A DNA stretch of 64,000 bases from assembly GCA_030062745.1 (NCBI GenBank), contig CP099842.1:3844001-3908000 (forward strand), written 5' to 3'. The position numbers were made by a program, and so were the translations under genes. Below are positions 1 to 11,147 of the stretch, piece by piece; positions within the stretch are counted from its first letter, which is position 1; each line of letters begins with the position of its first letter. This stretch comes from Capitulum mitella. Its lineage: Eukaryota; Arthropoda; Thecostraca; Pollicipedomorpha; Pollicipedidae. The notes under the pieces were generated by a model that worked only from the letters and a program-made list of their open reading frames with translations, made no database searches and was not told the DNA's origin.

Positions 1-1850
1 GGAGAACTGATACACCTGGCAAATCTGACCAGACTATGGGCCCAAAAATGTTACTAACCCCATTATTTACACTTGAGAACTATCCCAGCATAACTGTTTA
101 CAGCACAGACCAAGAAGGGAAAACTGGTTTTTTCTGTGTCAGGGGTTGCACATAATTTGTGTTGCAGGCTAAAGGTATGTTCCCTTAACACAACAACAAT
201 CTGTACAAAAATTGCATTTCTGTTGAGCACTGACATGATAATTTCTCTTGCTATAGATTTCTGTCTTATTCCTGTCTTTTTTTCTTTCCAGGACAAGTAA
301 AAATTTTCCAGTATGGCATATTGTATGAAAAAGATCAAAGTTTCCCCATCATGTCCAGAGCACAAAACATATAAAATAAGGTATAGGCAATGCATATACA
401 ATCAATCAGTGGTTCAATACTCCATGCATCCCACAGGGTTTCTAGAAAAATATGGGGAAAATGTTTATCAAAGTATATAGGATGCTACTAATGCCCACAT
501 TAATCTAAATTTTCATTACCTACAACAAAGAGCAGACAACCAGCTAATCTGCAGAGAGACATGTGTCCTCAATATCCAAATGCAAATTTATCTGACAGCA
601 TATCAAAAACCAAGCTGGTACAAAGAAATGATGAAATATGACTCTTCCCAAGGCACGTAATTCAATTCCCGTCGATAACAGCGATAGGCAACCCTATTCA
701 ATCACAACATGTATCTGGAATGGGATGACTTTCAGTGCGCCATATCTGCAACAACAACAATATCGGTAACCATGAACGTAACTGGTCGGATTAATTAACA
801 GTTGTCTCACCAGTATTAAGCATAACACTGGTTCTTTCCAATACGTAAAGAATAGTGGCTCCCGGGGGATTACCGCAATGTAAATAACTCGTAACCCATG
901 ATGATGCAACAAGATTTCGGCGTTTAATCTCAATGTTCCCGAGTAACTGCTGTGATGAAACCTTTGTAAAGGCTTTCCTGCAACGACCAAAAAATCCTTC
1001 AAAAACGTTTACCATTCTAGCGCATTTGACCCATTTTTGGCCATACACAAACTACACGGGCTGTTTAGAAGACAGGTAGATAACCCAATTGATGCTCCAC
1101 GGTAAGCTTTGAGGGAATAATGCTCCACGTTTCAGATCAGCAACGGACCGGTGAGATTTTGGTTACTGCTCTCTGGATAAGGTAGAAGTGATCCGGCAGT
1201 ATGTCTTCGTGATATGGAACCTTATTTAAGAGCATGACATGAAATTAATGTGGCCGACTTTCGGTTATCATACATGTTATGTAACACCTTCGTTTGTTTA
1301 TAGCTACCTTTTTGCAGCAAAAACACTATATCTTAGAAGTGATTTTCATCGTCATTAGGTTATGAGCATTTGATACCATACCAGTGATGAACCTGAATGA
1401 AAATGAATTGTGCTTCCATCATTGCTTGTATGCCCACTGGATGACAGTTTCAGGAGTATCCTGTCTGCATCATGATAACTTGTAGCTTAAATGGTCTGAA
1501 TGGGTGTGGTGTGTAAACATTGAACAATCATTGGAAGATTACTTTTAAAACTTGGTTTGGAATGGCAATTAAATGTGATTGCAAAATGCAGTGTTAAGAT
1601 GGGAAGCCTAGAAGGGTCAGTCACCCTTTTCCACAAATATGTCCATGAAAAGTGGGGGCTAAGATGTAGATGTCACTGGACTAGTAGAACATACCAAGGT
1701 TTTTGGTATAATAGAACCACCAGTTTAGAAATCATTACCATGCCTTACCTTGGTGAATATCATATTGAGGAGGACATGTGGCCTTAGGATTGGCTCCAGT
1801 CAGGCTCCTGGCTCATCAAAACCACATCAGCCCTGGTCTGGAATGGTATA
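1..1850. other. AT-rich intergenic, no gene recognised
   Basis: Sequence is AT-rich with only short chance reading frames on both strands. No splice-supported exon, RNA gene or repeat array was recognised. It borders a retrotransposon remnant that begins near 1860. Confidence 0.5.
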
Positions 1851-1859
1851 CATGAGATA

Positions 1860-2560
1860 CTCTTGATGTGAGTTGGGCCTAGACCTCAGTTGGTTTGGTG
1901 TTTTAGAGGTAATGGCCCTGTGCAGAAGTGTTCAAGTTGTCCACTGTCCTCACACTGAAGGTGCTCCTTTTGATCTCTGCCACCACTTGGGACTTATTGA
2001 GCTTCCAGGGTTTGCCCCTCATAGAAGCCACTGCAGCTGGAAAATACAGTTTTTCTGGGTTTAGGTCAAATCCTGAGTGCAGGATTTAATAGCATGACAT
2101 TAGCTGGCTACCATGTCATGCTGGCAGTGGTGATGGTATAAGGATAGCAGACTGAGAATACAGAGCCTCTCAGGATCTGGCATTGTCCTGATATTTTGCA
2201 CAAGCATGGCTGCATGCCTGTTTTACCAGCTTCTGGTCTGCACAGTTAAACAGCTCCCAAATAATATTACCATACTCAAGGTGAGGATATATTGGAGTTT
2301 TAACCTAGAGATGCAGGTCATCAGGTTAAGGAGCTTGAATGACTGCCAGAATCTTGGGCACTGCAGCAGCTGTATGCTTGTGGGACATCAAGTCTGCATC
2401 CATGTGCAACCCCACATCACTGTGAAATCTTATTCCTGTGAAAAAAGATTCCTTTGAAATCTGCTGTAGCTGGATGTCCTGTATGGCCTGGGCTAGCCTC
2501 TGATTTGCCAGGCCAAAGTGCAGGGTCTTGCACTTTCCCCCCCTCCAAAATCCAACAAAG
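1860..2560 (-). mobile_element. Degenerate non-LTR retrotransposon (CR1-like RT 3' part)
   Basis: Reading the minus strand across several frames gives the end of a reverse transcriptase of the CR1/L2 type. In order one sees KTLHFG, GLHMDADL, the thumb-like block YPHLEYGNIIWELFN with ADQKLVKQ, and then FDLNPEKLYFPA, RGKPWKLNKSQVVAEI and FSVRTVDN of the C-terminal tail. The family normally carries RPHLEYGN.IWGPF and RGHxxKL at these places. Stops and frameshifts interrupt the frame throughout, so the copy is dead. The 5' part of the element is not recognisable. Borders are approximate and the clade assignment is from memory of family motifs. Confidence 0.75.
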
Positions 2561-2569
2561 TGGCAAATA

Positions 2570-3690
2570 ATAATCTTTCACAGTGATATCTGGCTTGGAT
2601 CATTTGACCTTGCTTATGTTGTACATTGCCAAAAGTCCATCCTTGCTATGAAACCTTCATTGAAGAAATGGCATAGTATCTTTGAGTTAACATTAAACTG
2701 GAAAGCCATAAATATGTACAAATATCTTCTGGTCTGTAGACAGAAGAGGAACAGTTATGTAACAATGGAGAGGAGTAAAGAGAAACTTTGGGTAGATGTG
2801 TAAGCACAGGTAGGACAGCCTTAAATCGTGATATTTTTATTTTGCTTTTTGAGTCACCATATCATTTTCCTCCCATACAATTGCCCCTAACTTATGCACT
2901 TTAGAGCATAGTTCTGTAGAGTTTGAGACTACAAAGAGTTTTTCATGGTGTTACATTCAAAATAATTTGTGATGGCTGCATGTCTTGGTTGGCATACAAA
3001 TCACATCCACATATATTTTAATGTTTGGCACTGACACACTGTCATCTGATTATCAGCTTTGCAACTATGGTGTATGCAAAAAAATTGAACGTTTGGATAT
3101 TAAATCTCATAATTCTGAAGCAGAACGTAAACAAGTCTATAAATGTTGCCCTATTTTTCATTTTTGTAGGCACTCACTGTGGTGGCAGTTGAGCATCCTT
3201 TCAGAGCCATTGCTGATTGTTTGCTTGCATATGCATTGCTTTTGCTAAAATGCTATGTCTGTTTCTGCATTAGTTTCTGCCAAACATGACTATATGCATT
3301 AAATTAAAAACCAGTACCTCTTCCTGTTCCAGTAGCAACAAGATGTCTTTCTTCTGCCTACTACAGGAACTTTACAAGATACTGGTCAAAGGTAATTTTA
3401 TTTTTGAGATGTTGAAGTCTGGTTGAAATGGATTGTGACCGTGCATGTGCATGCACCTCAGATGAAAGACAAGTTGGTGGCATTTTCCCTCATGAAAGAT
3501 AGGTACAAAATGCACTCTCGGTTTGAATATAATGTGAAACAAATTTTGTTGTCATATTTATCCTTATATGCACCATAGGCTACTGCATCCCAAAACTGCT
3601 CACCTTTGTTGGGCCAAGCAAGCATTTATCAACCTGCCTGGCATTTTAAAGTACAATATGCACCAGCTTCAGTAGAAGCAGTTTCTGGGA
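2570..3690. other. AT-rich intergenic, nothing recognised
   Basis: Possibly flanking or more decayed retrotransposon sequence, but no conserved RT block was seen. Short reading frames here lack splice or family support. Confidence 0.4.
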
Positions 3691-3699
3691 AAAGCTTTC

Positions 3700-4850
3700 C
3701 CGGACTTGAGTTTGTGGGGTAATAGGTTGTGGGTTAATAGTTCGCGATGGCAAAAGCTTTTGTAGGTCAAAAGACTGTCCCACGCAAGTTCGTTTGGTAA
3801 AGTTCGTTCAGAACAAAAGCTCGTCTCGGACAAAAATTGGTCTCGCGTAAGTTCGTCTAGGACAAAAGTTCACCGAGGGCAAAAACTTCTGCAGGAAAGA
3901 GCCTGCCTTGAGCAAATGATTCACGCTCAAATCCGTAAGGGCAATATGTGTATACTCGGAAATCTTGGCAACTGTAAACCGACAGCTGGTGGAATTATGT
4001 CGGTGACTGAGACTGCCCTGATGTCCCAGGGACGGATCAGGCCCAGCTGATCTCATTCCATCCTGTGCACAACCCTTTTTAACCACCAGGCATTGTAGCG
4101 ACCTGCCCACATCGCGGGCGGGTGCCATCAAATGCGATCGTGGTGGTGGCGGTGGGAAAGGTAGAAGTGGGTCCTGGTCTTTGACCCCTCCTTCAGTAGC
4201 CAAGACCTTTCGTTTTTGTGCTAGGACGGCGAAGTGTTCCTTCAGCTCCGGATTTGATCCTGTTTGTCTGCGGTCCCCGCTCCTCCGGCCGTGCGAGTGC
4301 CGGCCGGAGGAGCTGGTTTTCTGGTTAGGACTTTCTGGTTAGGACTTTCCAGCTAGGTCACGGGATGGGCTGGGCGGGCTGGAAAGTCGTCAGTGATCAG
4401 CTGAGCGTGGCTTACTGCAGTCTAGACGTTATATACCTTGAGGTAGTCCCATGGGGGCCCGCTGGGTGCTCGCGTGTGTACCGTGGTTTTGCGTAGGGGC
4501 ATTATGTACTGGGTATATGTATAGGAACTTCTCCTGGGACTCGAATTCTTGTCTTAGACGATCTTTTGCCCAGACGAATTGTTGTCCCAGACGAACGTTT
4601 GTCCAGAACGAACTTCTGCAGGACGAACTTTTGTCCAAGACGAGCTTTTGTCGTGGCGGAACTTCCGCGAGACGAGCGTTTGCCATAGACGAAGTTTAAC
4701 CCCAGACGATCCTTCGTGTGACGAACTTCCGCACGATGAACTTTCCTCCCAGACAAACTTTTGCCGTAGACGAACGTAGCCTGACGACTCGAGCCTGGCG
4801 AACTTTTGCCCGGCGGGCTTCTGCGATACGAACGTTGGCCGTAAAATCAC
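3700..4850. repeat. Two inverted arrays of ~17-bp repeats, possible foldback element
   Basis: From about 4546 to 4840 a degenerate unit of about 17 bp built on GACGAACTTTTGTCC recurs about 16 times. From about 3740 to 3890 the same unit occurs in reverse orientation (for example GTTCGTCTAGGACAAAAG). The two arrays face each other across about 650 bp of unrelated, more GC-rich sequence. This geometry resembles a foldback transposon with repeat-built terminal inverted repeats. No transposase is seen between the arrays and no target duplication was identified. Confidence 0.55.
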
Positions 4851-7690
4851 CTCTGAAGTTGGCCTTTGATGTTTTGCTCAGTGTCCCAATATAGCAGCAG
4901 TTTGTGGAAAACGACTTATAACCCTGTTAGTGAGTATGATCAGCCTTTGCTTCAGCCGGGCATCAGCCCATTCTAAATTCTCTGCTCTCTGCTGTTAACG
5001 TTCCCCCTAGCGGTACCGTGATCGGGTGGAAGATGACTGATCTCCCTGCCATGACAGGGCGGGCTTGAGACACTGACTGTCATGTGGCTGACGGATCAGC
5101 TGGCAGCTGACCAGTAATGGTTTGTGCTGACTGTCGGGCAGTTGTGCCAGTCTTACGCACGTAAAGGTGCGCCACAAAATCGGCTGCTACCTGGAATTCC
5201 AATATGGAGACGGGCCCTGAAAAGCCACCTCACTAAACCATGAGGTTACCCAAGTCTGCATTTACTCTTCCATGAACTGCACAACTGTGCCGGTGTGTTC
5301 GTATGTGTTTATCAGTATGCTTACCCATAGTTGTGTCTTAGTGTTATCAGTATGCTTTCCCATGCTTGTGTCGTAGTGTCATTTTCATCTTTCGTTTCTT
5401 AAAGCTTCTTTATCTTCGTATTTATTTACTGTAATACGACACAGGGCTACGCAGCCTCGTGTGGTGTTCACAGACCGTCCAAGTTTGTCACATAATGAAA
5501 TAAAGCTCAGCGCATATGCACCAAGCTCTGCACAGCACTTGTCTGTTACCGATGTCATCACCCCTGAAAATCATTTGAATCATACTTATATGTAAAACTG
5601 TCGTCCTGAAGGATACTGTTCAATGGTTAGGTCTGGAGGATTTCCTGTACACTATTCTGATCATCGCGTTAAGGCGTACTATTTCAGTCACTGATGCCGT
5701 ACAGTGCTGCCATTGAACTGGATTGCAAACTGGTTTTTAATCAATTGAAACTTGCATTCTCAAAAGCATGGATAATTTATTCGTTACGGGTCATGCCATT
5801 GCAGCGTGACAGTAACGCATGCTTTTATCTCCGTAATGTCAGTCCGCCACCGATGAGCCATGTTGAGCGTTTAGCAGTTGTTCGAACGTTTCGATTGTAG
5901 TCGTCTTCACTTCAGACCGCTGTGATCTTCTCCGGCCCGCAGGCAAGCAGCCGGGTGACGCCTACCAGTCGGAGCTGCCCGGGGCTCTCGGCAAAACGTT
6001 CAACAGCCGGACGGTGGACGGCAGAGCAAACGTGAGCGCCGGCGTCCACCTGACGCGAGGGCTCGGCAGGGCCTGTTTATCTTCGTAGTGTGGTGTGGAC
6101 AATGTCCCGACTACAGCACAGCTTCGGCCACTATTAGATTTTCTAGTCCTTGTTTTATTTGATCCTTGTCACGCGTGGCTCCACCGTGTCGGGCCGCACC
6201 TGTACATATTGTTTTCATAGCTGCAAATGAATTGTTCGGTTATTCTATTCTTTCTTCGTTCTTACCAACGCTGTGCAGTTCCTAGTCATCTCCAGATTTC
6301 GACACCATCCCACGTTAAAAAACAAACCTTCGCGGCCGCAGCTGGCCGCCCGTGACGCCGTTCTGACCACGTCTGCGCCGCTGCGGCAGGTGGCTCGCGC
6401 GACCCTGGCCGTCTCCGCTGCCGTCGGAGTGGCGCTGGTCGTGCTGGTGCCGCGGAGACAGCCCGCTCCGGAGGACGACCGCTCCGGCCGACAGTGCGCC
6501 CGCCGCAGCCGCCGTCTAGCCGCCGGGTGCGTACCAGCGGCCGGGCCGGTACTGGCGGACTGTCGCAAGACTGCCGCGGCCGGCGGTGACTGGTGGCCGC
6601 GCGTGTCGACGTAGAGCCGAACCCTGTCGGCTGTCCGCTCTCGGAGCAATGGAAGTGAGCGTTGCGAGGCGGCTCCTGTGCAGTTGAATTCTGTGCGGTT
6701 TTACACCGCGCCAGTATTAGCGTCATTGGTCGATTTTGAAATGTGCTCTGGTGGAAATTTTCGTCATGTTAGTTTTTGAAGACGCAGTTCAAAGAAGACA
6801 TGGCCTAGCGTTTGTGGGTTTCGGTCAGATGTCTTTTGGGAAGTTGCATTTTGCCACTGCAGAATATTAGTATCAGATGACTTCCATCTCTTGACGGCCT
6901 TTTATATGCAGCTTGAAATCTTGACTGGTTTTTCAACAACTGAACAGATGTTCTGGCTATACGGCGCTAAGACACCACTCGACACCATTTTGTGGTTGTG
7001 GGTATAGTGCAATATTGTTGTTACAGAATGCTGTGTTCCCTTAGATATTTCAATATAATTCTTGTCAGTATTCTCCACATAATTTGCTTGCATATTTGAC
7101 AGTGTCCAAGCCAACTAAGAAAGTTTTTAACTCGGAAATTGTTCATCTAGCTGAGCTAATGAAACTGGTGCTACACAATTTCCTGCGGGCCAAGCCTGAG
7201 TTGGTTCAAAGAAAAGACATTAAATGTGGAACTTACAAACTTTATTCGTGAGCCCCGTGGAGAATCAACATATGGACGACGTATTGCGCACAGGAAATGT
7301 TTTCCTTACAAAATACTTAAAAAAGGGCTGTCACGGAAATTTCCTGATAGGTACTTCACAGAAATGTCCCATGTGAACCCAACTTTCAGCCTGTAGGTCT
7401 GAAAGAATTGATCGATAATGTTGCCCTGTTACCTAAGCGTGATGAGATCTGGCTGCCCGTGCAGTCATCAGTGACGCGGAGGAACCGGCCTAAGCCGACC
7501 CCAATGAACTACCTCAGAAAGAGGATTGGCAGTCATTAAGTCTGAGTGGCAGCGCGATTGAATCGGTTTGATTTAATCGCGGGCTACTGGTTTCAAGCTT
7601 ATCTAGCTTCCACATGTGAGCGTGGGACACCCAGACCAATGTCCCAAGTATAGTTGTGATACCATGGACTGAGAAAAAGTTGGACCGGTA
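4851..7690. other. Intergenic, mixed composition, no firm gene
   Basis: The stretch holds a possible small 3' terminal exon (5943-6088) and a GC-rich patch (about 6330-6620) that is open in several frames on both strands, as expected from composition alone. No firm coding call can be made. Confidence 0.4.
5943..6088 (+). CDS. Possible 3' terminal exon, unrecognised
   Basis: A pyrimidine-bearing acceptor (CTTCTCCGGCCCGCAG) precedes an open segment of 47 codons ending in TAG at 6086-6088. The predicted peptide includes ELPGALGKTFNSRTVDGRAN and VSAGVHLTRGLG, which is less biased than the surrounding GC-driven frames. No upstream exon was found and I do not recognise the family. It loosely resembles glycine-rich secreted peptides, but that is only an impression and no function is assigned. 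An alternative GTGAGC donor lies inside the segment after GCAAAC, so this could instead be an internal exon. Confidence 0.22.
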
Positions 7691-7700
7691 GCCGGTCTCA

Positions 7701-7968
7701 GAGACTGGTAGGGGTTCTCATCTCCCGTATTCAGATCGGACCACACGTTTCCAGTACCCTGGGAGGACTCATTTGAGCACAGTTTCACTCGAGACTGGTA
7801 CGTGGTCTCATATGAAACCACCTAGTTCCACGTCAGACCTGTTCAGGGTGGTTTTACATGAGACCAGGTACCAGTCTCGAGCGAAAACGTTCTCGCGTGA
7901 GTCCTCCCAGGGTACTGGAAACGTATGGTCTGATTTGAAGAGGGAAAATGAAAACCCCTACCGGTCCT
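7701..7968. repeat. Large imperfect inverted repeat (hairpin)
   Basis: Arm 7701-7822 is about 80-85% identical to the reverse complement of 7847-7968, with a 24-base spacer. Shared blocks include CAGTACCCTGGGAGGACTCA and CTCGAGACTGGTAC. Similarity outside these arms is weak, so the element may have extended further. It has no coding capacity and could be a foldback MITE or an inverted duplication. Confidence 0.8.
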
Positions 7969-8069
7969 TGAGAACACGTACGATTTTCACTTGTCTTCTC
8001 ATTAAGAATGGCCACTGGTTTCATTGTCCAACACCATTCTCAAAATATCCCACCTTCTGGTTTCGGTGT

Positions 8070-11042
8070 CTTGCTTTAGAACCGCGATCTCAGAGAAAAA
8101 ATCACATTTTAAATATATTTGGGGGAAACGAGGTTGAGCCCAGACGAGACTGAGCCGGCGACAGCCGTCGGGTGATGACCCCGCTACTGCCGTAGGAACA
8201 GCCATAAGTAATCCCAGTAGTGTTGCGCCAAACACACGCAAACAGGGAATTACCGCCCCGGTATCATGCCATGAACACAGAAAGGAATCGCCACCCTGCG
8301 TTTTCGCGCTGGTAACATAACTGTCGAACCATCCGCTCCCCCAGTTTGCAGGTATAAGTAGCGCGTCACCTTCCGTCCAGCCTGCCTGGACGGTGCACTC
8401 TGGGCTTCTTTAACGCTGAAACAATGCGAATAGAACTGTCAAACAACTGCACACTGCTAGTGACAAAACTGTCGAATCACCTGTGTTTCTGTTTTTCCTG
8501 TAATTCCTGTAGGTAGCTATTTCAAAACTCATGGGTGTGGTTTTCGGCAAACGAATGTGGGTGCCCAAAACGCATATGGGGGCGTCCAGACATTGCGTAT
8601 CGGAGGGGGAGAGGTGGCGACAGGCGCTTATGCCTAAAGTTCAGGGAAATGAGTTTAAAAAGGTTTTACGGGAGGTAAATTACGGGAGGATGACTTCCGT
8701 AAATCACAGATGACTTTATGGCGGATGACACCCTTCAAGGGAATATATCTGGTTTTTCTGGTATCCCAGAAACGCACTCCGGGAATACGTAAGATTGGCT
8801 ATGGATTATCAAGTACATGAGAAGTGCATTTAGGTCATTTTAGACCAATATTTGGTGCATTTTAGCTATTGTTTTTATCGACAGCGATATCGGTAGGCAA
8901 AATACAGTACAAAACACTAGGGAAAGGAGCCAATCGGCGAGCGGAAAATACGTAGGTAAACCTTGGACACACCCGATACTTACCCGACAGTCTGCCTTGC
9001 TGTACCATATGCAGTTAGAAACAGCAGCGAGGATTGTTTTTAATAACAACACTAACTTATTTCGACCTACTCACGTAATACATACCTGTGAGGGAGATTC
9101 GAGGAACGGCAGCGGTACTTGCCTGAATCCATGGTGGCCGCCTTCATAATTTTGGTGTTCGTCAACTGATGTAAGCTTCGACATCGCTGAGGCTAACGAT
9201 ACGCTGACCCGATTCATCGGCGATTTTAGTGTTGTAAAAAAAAATGGGGTAAATAGGTTAAACTTGGGCTGGCAGCCAGCGTACTCACCTACCTCAGCAA
9301 AATATGAGCCAACCAGAGCGAGTTGGCAAGGATGAATGGTACGTACGCTTTGATTCATAAAAATGTCTTCTTCATTCGCACTGCGCAGTTAAAAAAAAAA
9401 CACGATTTGAGTAGATTCAGCCCCTTTAATGGAGGGCCTTTCTCCAGGACTAGTCTTGACACAATGTTGCTTGGAGGGTGGTGGGCAAAAGCGATTGGTG
9501 GGCGACAATGGAATAAATGGGTTCTGATTATTGTTTACAAAGCTGATTTTAGGTACGTAACGTCATGGGACTGAGAATATAAATATATTTCAGTATTTAA
9601 AGATAATCTAAGTTGTGGGCGCCCAAATCGTACTGTGGGTGCCCGTTTCCACTTTATGGGTGCCGGGACACCCACAAAGAGATAGGAAACCACACCCCTG
9701 ATAGGACTTGAAGATGAGAAATACATCTCTATGAAAAAAAACATTGTCAGCCTCCTTACCATCTACTTTAATGGCTGTCAGGAGATGCCACTGCTCACCT
9801 GGCTCAGCTTGGCACGCCTGACCGCGTCCCACAACCACCGCAAACCGACCAATTCACTCCATTTCACCACAACCGCCAGTGAAAGTCAACTGCTCGTTCA
9901 ACGCCGCCGATCGTTGGCTCGAGCTGCTGCATGCGCGCCAAAACACGTCGCGACTTGTTCCGTTGAGACCAGTGACGCGTCTCACGGTAAATCAGACGTG
10001 GAACCGTGAGGCCAACAGCCCTTCTAACCGTGCACGGCATTTATGAATGATAATTATAGACCCTTTGCTGGTTTGCAACAAGCCCTACAATTCCGCGTTG
10101 GAAATTGTTGTAACAAGAGCTTCAGCAGAGACCTCAAGCTAGAATGCGAGACCTAAAACTGGTTGAAAATAAGAATGTGAGACGTTCTCCAGTGGTTTTG
10201 TCGTTACGCTTGCAACATGGGATCAAGTGTCTCCAAAGCAGAACATCTGCGGTCCACCACTCTGGACGACCAAGCATGAAGCGTTTGATCACGTGGGCTG
10301 GCACGTTTGTTCTCTAATGCCTTGCGCTTATTCCGCATTATATTACGAATATCTCGGGTTTCCGCATGTAAACCTAAAATACAACAGTCCTCGCATTGGC
10401 CGGGCACGTTACACAAGTCACTTTTCACTGAGAGCATAGCACGGTACAACATCGTGGAATGCACAACAATTTCTTGCTGCTCCAACACAACATTTCCAGT
10501 TTCCGTCCACCTCTCTTGGCCCGTCATCACTTTGGATGACACCCACAATCATCCCGCTCGCACATCCATTGCCGAATGCCTACATGCACCGTCCAGACGT
10601 ACACGGCCTGTAATACGCACGGTACGGGTGTCGTCCATGGGATGGTAATGCAATAACGGGAGGTAGCAGGTATCGTAGTAAAAACAGGTAAACAATCATC
10701 TGCTGATCCTGCGAGCTATAAACAATAAAGTCTGCGAAAAGCGGGTAACAACTTTCGTCACAAGCTCACAATAGATTCTTGGAACGTCTATTTGACGTTC
10801 GCGGGGTGGTACGCTTCTCTTCTCACAACACTTCTCACTTGTGCCTTACATCTCAAGTAAATGATTCTCGTTATGCAGTAGGAAAACGAAACAAACACAA
10901 ACTTCAGTCTGGAGTTGACCGCATTACAACGGGACCGCCATTGTCACTGGGGAGCGGCCAGTGCTCCTTAACACTCGACACATGGCAGTGGTGCGGCGGT
11001 AGTTCTCGTCACGCCCGCCAGATGGCAGGAGCGCGGCCGCCT
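8070..11042. other. Intergenic 3' of TBCK, no gene recognised
   Basis: This lies downstream of the TBCK stop codon on the minus strand and should include its 3' UTR. A convincing polyadenylation signal could not be chosen: an ATTAAA on the minus strand near 9770 is one weak candidate. Other reading frames are short and unsupported. Confidence 0.4.
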
Positions 11043-11147
11043 CTAGCTGGAGGGCACCTGCAGCGCCTGCGCGTCGCGGAGGGCGTCGGCGCCGCGGTGC
11101 AGCGTGCAGACCCGCGGGAACCCCAGAGCCAGCAGGCCCTCTGATAG
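11043..11147 (-). CDS. TBCK: TBCK coding exon 13 (C terminus)
   Basis: It encodes residues 811-844, [20 protein letters not shown] through QVPSS, with stop TAG at 11045-11043. The acceptor GTTTGTCCCCAG is strong. The G(F/Y)PR(V/I)C.L.GG-like block matches the TBCK rhodanese end. Confidence 0.92.
   Translation of the reverse strand, partial: LSEGLLALGFPRVCTLHRGADALRDAQALQVPSS

Noticed and set aside
6245..6726. GC-rich frames on both strands, one with a hydrophobic stretch
   Set aside because: All frames are open because of composition; no motif or splice pattern picks one.
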